DNA from: Diplodia intermedia | Taxonomy: Eukaryota > Ascomycota > Dothideomycetes > Botryosphaeriales > Botryosphaeriaceae | Reading direction: 5' to 3' | Assembly (NCBI GenBank): GCA_021495925.1 | Contig: JAKEKT010000135.1 | Coordinates: 1-64,000 of the forward strand | DNA: 64,000 nucleotides | In this document: piece after piece, positions 54,001 through 64,000 of the stretch | Layout of the letters: every line of letters begins with the position of its first letter | Numbering within the stretch: the stretch's first letter is position 1 | Made by a program: the position numbers and the translations under genes | Notes under the pieces: model-generated | Databases searched by the model: none | What the model was told of the DNA's origin: nothing | The model's input: only the letters and a program-made list of their open reading frames with translations

Positions 54001-57000
54001 TAGGTCTTTTTCGTAATCTAGTTCTATAGTTCGTTAAGTACGTTTTTTAGAGAGAAGATATTCTAAAGATTACTCTTTCGTAGCGAGAGCGGAACGCTAA
54101 GACGAAAGCCGAGAAATAGTAAAGTCGAAAGCTTAAGTCGACGGCCTCGAAACGTAGTATAGCGGCGAATAAGACGAAAGCGTAGTAGATTTAGCGGATT
54201 CTTTTCTACTCTCTCTAGAAAAAGAATCTACGTATTAATTACGCTCGATCTTATAGCCGTCTTAAGTAGGCGGGGCGTAGAATAGAATAGCGAAGGTAAA
54301 GAGAAGAAGAAGAAAGAAGAGATAAAGAAAGATTTTAATAGTAAAGAAAATAAAGACTAGACGAATAATACTATAGTAATATAATAAATTATCTTAATTA
54401 TAGTATTATTTAAGATATCGACCGTCTAGATAACGTTTTAAATAGCTAGCTAGTAGACGATACGCATAGTAGCGTTTACTAGTAAATCTAGACCCTTTCG
54501 ACTAAGGTATTATATAATAGGGCGCATCTTAGATACGAAGAAACGAGTAAAAAGAAAGATATAATTCTTAAACGAGTAACGAAAGAAAGTATTTTAAGAA
54601 GTTAATAGTAGTAGTAACTGCCGCTATCGCCGCATTCTTTCTAGATTAACGATAACGTATACTATATAATAATAATTTAGACCGTCTAGAGAGCCGTTCT
54701 AGATAATAGTATCGTTTCTTAGTAGCCGTAGATAGGTATACTAGTAAAGGGCTAGGATTATAAGATAGTAAATAAGATTTAAAAAGTAATCTAGACTAAA
54801 GCTACTATTATTATCTAAAGCTTTAACCGTTATCGGCTCTAGCGGGCGTATATTCTTAGACGGTAGAGTTATTTAGCTCGTTAAGATAGCGCGTCTACTC
54901 TTAGACGTAAGAACATCCCTCTAAGAGACTAGTATAGAGAAGCGAACGTTAATATCTTTAAGAACTAGGTCGAATGCGGAGAGGGCGGCGATAGCTAGCT
55001 CGGCCTAGATAGTATTATCGGCTAGGCTAGATAACTAGTAGACGCCGAAGATACGAAGGCCCGAGGCCGAGCTAATAGAGACGTAGTACTCGCTCTTTTA
55101 GATAGCTTTCTTAAAGAGCACGAGACGCTTAGTCTAAGAGGTATTAAGAAGAAAGATACTATTATATTTTCGGCTCGGCTTTAAGGGCTTAGAATTAATA
55201 CTTAAGAGGTGGCTACTATAGATAATCTAGTAGGGGTCGGTCTTATACGCGCGCTAGCTAGCCATCTATTACGTTTTAATAACGAAGAGAAGGTTAAAGA
55301 CGGCTTCTCTAGCTAAAAGACTATAGTAAAGCTACTACTTCTAATTCGTTAGACCCTTAATATTAATATAGCTAACGCGAAGCTAGCTAGACTTATACTA
55401 CGCTAAATCTAGTAGTCTTATTACTACGCTTACGTCGCCGGCCTTTCGTGCTTAGTAGTAGTAGTAGTAATAGTAGTTTCGTAGCTCTAGCGGGGGTAGA
55501 TAGGCTTACGCGCGTAAGATAGTAGAAATAGTAGTATTTCTACCCTTATTTTTCTTTTAGTCTAGGGTTAGTAGGCGACGATTACGGGTTCTAAGGCGTG
55601 GCATTAATAGAAAAGAAGAAAGAGAAAAGAGATAAAGAGAAAAGATTAGTAGTAGTTATCTTTAGTTTTTTTATATCTAGCGAGCTCTCTATCGAAGAAG
55701 GGCTAATAGGCGAGTAACGACGCTTCTACGACCGATAAATAAAGACGAGGTTCTCGTTAGATAACGTAGTATTAATTATAGTAGCTAGGTTCTCGTTAGA
55801 TAACGTAGTATCGATTATAGTAGGCTCTTTAACTACTTAGTCTTTAGCCGTAGGTAAAACCGTTCGTAGTAGTAATAATTAAGAGAAGAGTAAATGTTAA
55901 TAAACGCTAGTAGAGAGGGCTTCGAGAAACTTATTCTTAAGCTTAATTACGAAGCCTACTAAGCGTAAAAGATTAAGGCTAATAGACTTAGTAGTACTCT
56001 AAAAACGGGGGCGGAGAAGATTTAGATCGAATCTTAGAGAAGAAGTAAGAAGAAGAGGACTTAAGTTCTTAACCGCGTATTTAATAAAGTCTTCGTTTCT
56101 CTAGATATACTTACTAAGCGTATAACGCTATCGTCTATACGAGTTACTATTATTTCGCCTCTAGATTCTACTTAGTTAATAAGAGGCACTTAATAATCTC
56201 TTATAAAGTAAGTATTCTTCTACGCATCGAGAGTAGATAAATAATTTAAAGATGTCTCGATCTAGGTTCTTAATAATATAGTCGAATATTATCTCGGCTA
56301 TCTCGCGCTAGCCGTTCTAGAATAAGAATTCGATTATAAAGAGAAAGAGGGGTAAGTTAGAAAGAATAGTTATTAGAGCTAAAGAGTAACTATAAAGAAA
56401 GAACGGCCTTATATATCTTAGCTAGCTAGCTATACGCCTCTTTATAGTAGATTTCGATAAGCCGAATTATATAGGTTTCGAGATTAAGAGAACGCGTTAC
56501 GCTATTTTATTATATTACCTTAAAATCGAACGATTTTAGTAGTTTTCGTAGTAATAAGCTATTAGCGTTTAGCTAGAATATATCTATTACTCTAAGCGTA
56601 ATCTTAAAGGCCTAGATAAACTCTTTATCTCTCGTCTAGACCTAGCGTAGGATAGAAAAGACTATAGACTTATTAGTAAATTAGCGATGGCCGGCCTTAG
56701 ACTTATTAGTAAATCGGCGATGGCCGGCCTTAGGCCTACTATAGTAAGAGCGAAATAAATAGACCGAGGTTCTTTCTTTTATTTAGAAAGATAGACATAT
56801 CTATCTACGAGACGAAGAAGACATCTTTTTTATAAGTAAGATTACTAGATTTCGTTCGTATTTAGATTAGTATACTAACGAGATTAAATAGTCTATTAGT
56901 TAGCTAAAAATATTATATAAGAATAAACCTTCGGCGCTTATCTTAAATATTCTTAGTATTCTAATTAGCTAGTAGCCCGCGCTTTAGAACTAGGTCGGTC

Positions 57001-57204
57001 TACTTAGATAGAGCGAGCATAAAGCGGGTATTCTTTACTATTTAAACGTCGATTACGTACTATCGGCGCTATCTAGAGGCGGATTAGTATAGCTTCTTCG
57101 CCGACTTATACTAGTAGACGCGCTGCCTACTATCTTTTTATAAAAGACGCTTTAGGCGAAAGTCGATAGAGTTAATAGTAGCACGCTACTATAAACGAAT
57201 AAGA

Positions 57205-57395
57205 TAAAAATCGTGTCTAACTTCTAGCTAGAGAAGACGAAAATTATATTTAACTTCTAGCTAGACGAGAGAAAAACCTTATCTAGTATCTAGTTAGACG
57301 AGAGAGAAATCTTATCTAACTTCTAGCTAGAGAAGACGAAAATCGTGTTTAGCTTCTAGCTAGACGAGAGAAAAATCTTATCTAGCTTCTAGCTA
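57205..57395. repeat. Short tandem array, about 36 bp unit
   Basis: About five imperfect copies of a unit containing AACTTCTAGCTAGAGAAGAC or its GACGAGAG variant followed by AAAATCxTGTCT or AAATCTTATCT. RIP-mutated minisatellite or an internal repeat of a dead element. Confidence 0.6.
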
Positions 57396-58819
57396 AGCTA
57401 AACGATATCGCGCGGTAACGCTAGTATAACGCCGCTATTAAAAGACGTATAAGATAAGAAAGAGATATTATTATTAGCGTAGTAGCGTCTACGCGTAGAA
57501 GCGAGGCTCGCGGCTCTAAGTATATAGAAGCGCTAGAATCGCGAGAACACGTTAACGAGTTAAAAGGTTTAATCGACGCTACTAAGGGGTCTACTTTCGG
57601 TAATCGTTAGCGCTAATTAGACGATAAAAAAGAAGCGATTAAGACGGTAAAAGCGTATAACCGATACTAAAGTAAAGACCTAGAATAAAAGAAGAAGAAA
57701 GCTAAGCTTAACGCTAGTACTAGGCGATAGTAATAGAAGTAACGGCGGCGGCGGTAGCGATAAAGATAGTAATAAGAATAAGAACTTAAACGCTAATAAA
57801 GATAGCGATAAAAATAAGAACTTAAGCGCCGATACCTCTTCTATTAAAAAGAGTAAGAATCTATTAGTAAAGAAAAAGATACGTAAGAGTAAGAATCTAT
57901 TAGTAGAGAGAAAGATACGTAAGATAACGATAAATCTAGTACTCGATAAAAATCGAGATAGAATAATTAGCGGCCTCTACGACCTCGTAAAGAGACTCTA
58001 GTTCTAGATAGTAAGTAGTAACGACTCTAACGATTCGGTCGTAATAGTAGTTACTAAGCATTCTAATAATAATAATAGAATAATCGAGGTTAGAGTCTTT
58101 TAGTAAGCATAGAAGAATATTATCGTATAAAAGAAATAGACGGCCTAGACTATAGCGGCGTACTATTAGAAGATAACCCGACTATATAAAACGTATATAT
58201 AGATAGTCGCGGCCATCTAAGAGAAGAGAAAGATAAGAAGATCGAAGCTTATAGCGTTTAAGAGTATAGCCGGTAGTTCTCGTTCTAGCGGCGTTAAAGC
58301 GACTACGAAAGCTAAGCTTCGCCTCTTTATATAGACGCGAGATAGGCCCGACTAGATAGCTAAGATAATAAACTAGTACGACTTACTTAATAGCCTATAT
58401 AAGTAAGATAGCGGGGACTATAGTTTTATTAATTAGATTATCGTCTTTTAGAAAAAACTCGACTAGGCTATAAGCTAGAAATTTCTCGAGCACGAGCTTA
58501 GTAGCGGTAAGGCCGTCTAGTTAGCGACGTTAGAAGTAGACTAGTCTAGACATTAAATCGAAAAGAATACTAATAGAAAGACGCTAAAGCTCTTTACGGG
58601 CACGATATATAAGGTCTAGTTAATACTTAGTCGAGACTACGCCGCTATTAGGCGTATACTAAGGCTTAGTAGTAATAGATACTAGGCGCTTACAAATAAT
58701 ATAGTATCTTAGATATAGAGCCTAGAAGAAGAGAATAACGATTCGAATACTAAATTAAGCTAGACGTAGCTACTAGCCCGAGTATTAGAGTTAATAAGTA
58801 GTAGCCTAGATAACGATAG

Positions 58820-59010
58820 TAAGAAAGAACCTAGTAAAGAGAATAAGAATACGAATAAATAGTAGAAGAATATAAATAATAATAAGAAAGAACTTAGTAA
58901 AGAGAATAAGAATACGAACGAATAGTAGAAGAGTATAAATAATAATAAGAAAGAACCTAGTAAAGAGAATAAGAATATAAATAAATAGTAGAAGGGTATA
59001 AATAAGAAGA
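58820..59010. repeat. Tandem array, about 63 bp unit, three copies
   Basis: Units contain AAGAAAGAACCTAGTAAAGA, then GAATAAGAATACGAA and ATAGTAGAAGA-TATAAATAA. Three near-identical copies, followed by related GAATAAGAGCGATAATAAG sequence to about 59090. Confidence 0.65.
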
Positions 59011-59239
59011 AGAACGAGAATAGAGATAATAAGAGCGATAATAAGAATATAAATAAGTATAAAGACGACGAGAGCGATAATAAGATATATAATATAATCG
59101 CGCTTAACGATTATATAAACTACTAGAAAATAATAAGAAAGTAGTTTTAGACCTCTAAGTAGATTTAGCGTAAAGTATTACCCTTCGCTAGAAGTAATAC
59201 GTCGTAGAAAGTCTATTTAGCGGCGTAGCTATTTTTAAC

Positions 59240-59575
59240 TTAAATATTTATTCTTCGCGTGCTTCGATTAAACCTAACTTTTTTTACTAGCCTCGTAGGA
59301 CACTATAGTATAAGAAACTAAATTTAATCTTATATCGAACCGGTAGTTATAGTAATATTACGCTACGAAAGCGCTAGTACTAGAGGTATAAATAGAATAG
59401 AATTTCTAATCTAAATATCTACTCTTCGCGTACTCTAATTAACTCTAACTTTTTTTACTAGCCTCGTAGAATATTATAGTATAAGATTTTAAATTTAATC
59501 TTATATCGGACCGGTAATTATAGTAGCGTTATGCTACGAAGACGCTAGTACTAGAGATATAATAGACTTCGAGCT
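59240..59575. repeat. Two direct repeats of about 150 bp
   Basis: 59240-59395 and 59418-59570 both contain AACTTTTTTTACTAGCCTCG, a TTAATCTTATATCG stretch and TACGCTACGAAAGCGCTAGT or a close variant. They differ mainly at transitions. Confidence 0.6.
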
Positions 59576-59954
59576 TAAGCTCGAGAAGCTAGCGCTAAAC
59601 CGCGCGTAGATCTTAGTACTTATTATAGGTCTTTTCTACTTTCTTAGTAAGTTACTCTACTAGTCTTTTTATAGGTAAAGATACTAACTACGTTACGTAT
59701 AGATAGACTTATTCTTATACTTTTATACTTCTTTCTTAACGATATTTACTATATCTTATTTACGTCTATCGCTATTACTAAGTATCTATCTACGGTTACG
59801 TTCTTAGCGTCTAAATTACTATTAGCCGCTTATACTTTTAACTACTTCGCTAGTCTTATACTTTTATTTAGTCTTTTACTACTTAATTAATTTCTCTATA
59901 ACTACTTACGCTTAGCCATCGCGCTTAGCTATTTAGCTTAGCTATAATATTAAT

Positions 59955-60105
59955 ATAGCTTCTTTTATCTAAGTAGACGGCGATAACTCTACTTAATAGA
60001 TAAAGTCTTCTCTTATCTAAGTAGACGGCGATAACTCTATTTAGTAGATAAAGTCTTCTTTTACTTAAGTAGACGGCGGTAACTCTACCTAATAGATAAA
60101 GTCTT
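59955..60105. repeat. Tandem array, about 57 bp unit, three copies
   Basis: Units contain CTAAGTAGACGGCGATAACT, then CTACTTAATAGATAAAGTCT or close variants; the last copy reads GGCGGTAACTCTACC. Confidence 0.65.
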
Positions 60106-61859
60106 CTATAAATATTAATATAATAGATTATAGAATCTTCTTCTTTTAGCTCTCGAGTTCGCTAACGAAAGTACCGCGTGCTTTTAACCGCCCGCTTATA
60201 TTAGTTAAATAAGAATTTAAAGAGAAATCTCTCGTTTCTATAACTTTATATTCGATAACGCGTAATACCGCGAAGAGTAAAGAGGTTAACTTAGTATCGT
60301 ACTCTTTATAATTTAAGATTAAGAATAAGAAGCCTACTAGTAGCTCGCTAAAGAAAGAAGATAACGAGAACGAGAACTATCTAAGCGAAGTATCGCTTTT
60401 AGATAAGTAGAATTCGATAAACTAAGCTAATAAAATTATATAACTTAAATAGTTTATAAATAGATAGAACCTTCTAAGTAATATCGCGAGCTTAAAGTAA
60501 TACTCTTACTTTAACGCTATAGAGCTAGAAGATAAAATATCTTTAAGTAACTAGAAAGATCTAATATCTCTTCTTATAAAGTTCGCTATAAAGCGTAAAG
60601 CTCTATCGAGTAGTATTTTCGCTACTACTTCTTCTAGCCGTAAGAGAAAGCTTAGTCGTAATTTATATTTAATATTTAAACATCTCTTCTTATTCTCTAT
60701 AAGTTTAACATATACTAAAGAGAAGCTTACGTTAACTTTAATAATAGACTTCTACCGCGAGTATAATAGTTAGCTTCTAAAAAGACGAAAGTACGTAAGC
60801 CCTTATAAATAAACGTTTAAAGAACGAAAAGCTCTATATCTAATTTATATATTTTACGAAGTCGACGTAGCGTTCGAAGACATTACGAAAGTTATAAATA
60901 AGTACTTCTAGATCTCGCTAGAAGCCTCTTTTAGATTCGCGTAGGTAAACTTCTAATAGATATTCTAGCGTTATATATTTAGAAACTAGCCTATCTATAA
61001 CCCTAAAATAGAATGGCTAGATAAACGCGCTAAATACGAGATAGCCGCTATTCGCGTAGAAGTTAAACTAAGGCTATAGACCGTTTATCTTAAATAGAAA
61101 CGGCTTAGTTCTAAGTTTATAAAGAGAATAAAGAGAATTACTACTTAGAATATCTAGTTTCTTAACTAACTACTTCGCGCTAGAGATGCTACTAATTATC
61201 GTTATTAAGCGCTACTAGAATCTCTAAACGATTCTTCTTTAGCCGGTAGATCTTTAATTAGAAATAATAGTATTCTTCTATAGCTTATAGAAGCTACTAA
61301 GTTCGAAGGCTCGTCCGTCTTAAATAGAATATTATTATCTATAAGTTTAAGCTAGAAATCTATATCTAGCGTCTTAGTTAAGAATAAAGACGAAGAAGAA
61401 GAAAACGACTTCGACTCTTCTACGTTATATCGTCTTATCTAAATCTTTATCGACTACGTATTCGCCGTCTTTTCGCCGTAAACGACTTAAGACTACTAGT
61501 TCGTCGCTCTACTCTACCGCGTCTACTACGACGCTAGCGGCGGTCTTAACTTATTTATTAGCTTTCGCGTCGGGCTCTTTAGTATTTTAGACTAGAGCCT
61601 CGCATCTATACTACTCGCTAAATATAAAGCTATTCTTTTCGTCTTCGTCTCGTAGTATTTTTAGTATTATTTCGTCTCGTTCTTCTTTATCTTATATACG
61701 GACTTTCTTATTATAATTCTATATAAGGCCCGCCGCGCTAAAGCCGCTAAAGACGTTTATATTAAGGTACGAGTAGAGTAGGCGATATAGTCGTTTCTAA
61801 TCTAAGACCGCCGAATAGATTTAGCGTAACGTATTATCTTTCGACGAAAGTAATTAGAA

Positions 61860-64000
61860 TTAGGCGTTCTTATATTTGCTATACTCTTAGCTACATCTAA
61901 GAAACCGATGCGCGCGCTAGTAGCCGGCTAGTGGCATTAGAGGCTCTTCTTAGGGGGTAGTATTAGATTAGGTTCTCTAGCTATAGAGCCGAGGTTATAG
62001 ATTAGCGGGTTTAAAGAAGATCTTAGCTTAGAAGAAGAGTAGTAGCTAAAGAAGAGAAGATCTTTTTAAAGGGTCTATATTCGCTTCTTTAGTCGTAGTC
62101 TATAACTTCTCTCGTCTAAGGCTCTAGGCGGAGAGCGATGGTCTTCTAGAGAAAGACCTTCTATAGAGTTAACGCCCTCTAACTAGTTACCTTCTTAACG
62201 TCTTTTACCCGATCTTTATCTTTTCGCTTATCAGCGGTTCTTATAGAAAGGGCAGAGTGCGAGATTAAGATCGAGCCTCCGCCTTTTACTAAAGCGAGAT
62301 TAGAGCCTAGGGGCTCGATTATTAGCTAGAGCGGAGTTAGAGGCCTCTAGATAAATTATTACTAGAAGAGATTAATACTCTTTTAGTCTAATTATTAGCC
62401 TCTCTCTTCTCTCTATCGTTCTCGCTAGCTAGGCCGAAGCCCTATTCACTCGTCTATTAAGCTCTATAGTTTCTTTATCTCTTTTCTATTACTTTTCCCC
62501 TTTCTTCTTCGTGCCTTTAGCGAGGTCTAAGGTCTACGCGTAGATAGAAGTTCTCTAGCTCGCTAGAACTAGAATATTCGAAGACGTAGTCGCTTTTCTA
62601 GCCTCTTTCTTCGTAGGTGTTTATACCTTCTAGTAGCCGAAGTCGCTACCTACTAGCCATCTTAATCTTTCTATATAGATGGCTACGAGGTCTCACCCTA
62701 GCTTTTTCTACTAATCTTAGTTTTCTTCAACCTTTCACCCTCGTAGACTGCTCCGCGAGGCCTTCTACTCGGGGGACCCTAGACTACGATGCCGACGGAG
62801 GCGCGCGGCGGGGTGGGTTTAGTATATATAAATAGAAAAAAGCAGAAAAGAATAGTAATAACTAAAGAAAATAGAAAGAAAAGTAACTACTTCTTCTACT
62901 TCTCTTCTACACTACTATTATTAGCTCCGGCTAGTATAGTATTCTATATTAAATCGGCCTAGGCTCTATTCGAAAATAAGACATCTAGTTTACGTAAAGC
63001 GGTATATAGAATAGCTATCGCCTTAATAAAGTCCTTCTTTACTATCTAGTAGTTAACTCGTGTAATGTCGTTTAAGTTAATCTTCTTACTAAAAATAGCC
63101 CGCTTAGCTGCTTTATTAATAGGCTAAGGTAGATTAAAGTAGGCCCTCTTATCGATATACGTGTAGCGGAACGGGAAGCCGTAGAGGTAACGTCGGCCGT
63201 AGCTAAAAAGATTTAGGCGGTAGCTTAGTAGTAGCTTCTAATCGGCCGTAGACGCTGCTAGTAGATTATCGATAAGAAAGAAGCGGGGGATAGCGCGTAG
63301 AGAGATAGGCGAAGTAGATAAAAGAATACCGCGATAAGCTCGCGTTATATTCGTTCTTCGTTCTCTCTTAATAAGCGCGTTAATATCGATTATTAATAGG
63401 CTAGATAAGAAAGCGTCGTAAAGAGTACTAGAGCGAAGGCTTCGAGAAAAGGGCGTCTTAGCGAATAATAGCACGGTCGAGAGAGGGTTAGCCTAGTCTA
63501 GGCCTACTCGAACGCGCTAAAACTTAGTATAAATATACGAGAAGCGAAGCCTCGGCGAGATAAGACTAAGAACGTTCGCGATAATATTAGAGAAGCGAAT
63601 CTTATAGCCGTAGATCTAATATAGTAGCCGTCTCTATAGCTCGTTTATCTTCTTATCGAACTAGGTAAAGACGCGTTCTACCTTAGTCTAGGTAAAGACT
63701 AACGCCCCCCTATACTTAAATATAGGCGCTAGATACCGCCGATAGACGTTAAGCCGGCTAGATATACTCTAGCTATTAGAGTAAAGAAAGAGAAAGGCGG
63801 CGAGTTTCGCGGCCGCCTTTATACGCTAGATAACATAAGATACGAAGTTAATGCTCTAAGCCGTAGTAGAAAAGCCGAGGTAGATAGTCTCTCTTATCTT
63901 TATAAGATAGTAAGTATAATTTCGGGTAAGTAGTAAGAAGAGTTTACCAGCGCTATTAGCTAAAGAGATAACGACCTTATACTTTAGCGGGCTAAGACGT
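61860..64000 (-). mobile_element. LINE copy C, less mutated, runs off the window
   Basis: Same 3' end as copies A and B. It keeps more TG and CA (for example TTTGCTATAC, GATGCGCGCG, GGGTGGGTTT, CGTGTAATGTCG), so it is either younger or has seen fewer RIP cycles. It still holds a 78-codon open piece of the ORF2 C-terminal part on the minus strand (63238-63474: RSSTLYDAFLSSLLIID, RRTNITRAYRGILLSTS). The reverse transcriptase would lie beyond base 64000. Confidence 0.65.

Larger units (their letters stand above)
46141..64000. repeat. RIP-saturated, gene-free transposon block
   Basis: By eye CA and TG dinucleotides are nearly absent (a rare TG in TTTGCTAC near 47197; a few more around 53100-56760 and beyond 61860), while TA, CG, AG and CT are common. 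This is the product of C-to-T change at CpA on both strands, the RIP signature. Because ATG, CTG, GTG and TTG all need TG, no frame of 60 codons with a start is found from 46087 to 62617. Stops TAA and TAG are dense in every frame. Stretches 54000-61860 outside the named elements are also mutated repeats that I cannot classify. It runs off the window end. Confidence 0.93.

Noticed and set aside
62617..63474. Two short ORFs inside the RIP block as genes
   Set aside because: They are surviving open pieces in LINE copy C: the minus-strand one is part of the dead ORF2, the plus-strand one is antisense or UTR.
1..64000. tRNA, rRNA or CRISPR features
   Set aside because: I looked for B-box-like GGTTCGA patterns and cloverleaf-like segments and saw none that hold; a tRNAscan run would settle it.

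Overview
The window is nuclear DNA of a filamentous ascomycete (Pezizomycotina). The evidence is 45-70 bp spliceosomal introns with CTAAC/CTGAC branch sites, fungus-specific families (HET, CFEM, UstYa/DUF3328, ALE1-type MBOAT, membrane-anchored fucose-lectin-like protein), and a 17.9 kb AT-rich block carrying an extreme repeat-induced point mutation (RIP) signature. I cannot fix class or genus.

Layout. 1-2232: no gene seen. 2233-6177: divergent housekeeping pair, ALE1 lysophospholipid acyltransferase (-) and CWC27 spliceosomal cyclophilin (+). 6998-10157: secreted berberine-bridge-like FAD oxidase and a CFEM protein. 11965-15994: a C2H2/two-TM gene broken by a 497 bp hAT-type MITE with a perfect 8 bp target duplication. 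16184-17296: decayed glycosyltransferase-like pseudogene. 17779-19229: membrane-anchored fucose-lectin-like protein.

19929-30421 is the highlight: a probable dikaritin-type (UstYa) RiPP biosynthetic cluster. A secreted precursor carries nine copies of an AYVWAS core separated by Kex2 sites. Next to it lie a prolyl-4-hydroxylase-like 2OG oxygenase, three UstYa-family oxidases, a GNAT acetyltransferase and, beyond a truncated second MITE, a class A FAD monooxygenase. The expected logic is secretion, Kex2 cutting and exopeptidase trimming of the repeats, then UstYa-mediated oxidative macrocyclisation at Tyr and tailoring by the oxygenases and acetyltransferase. The core (Tyr-Val-Trp-Ala-Ser-Ser) differs from those of ustiloxin, phomopsin and asperipin, so the product may be new.

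30826-45626: two HET-domain genes, an unrecognised 410-aa protein, a YSA1-like Nudix hydrolase, a degraded PLP-enzyme fragment, and a complete five-exon hydantoinase/5-oxoprolinase-type gene containing a GC-AG intron.

46141-64000: gene-free, RIP-saturated transposon graveyard. CpA and TpG are almost absent while CpG persists, so start codons of any kind are nearly missing. Inside it I can still read a retrotransposon gag with a mutated zinc knuckle, three copies of a minus-strand LINE sharing one 3' end with different 5' ends, and several short tandem arrays. All exon boundaries below were derived by eye from splice consensus plus reading frame, not by alignment.
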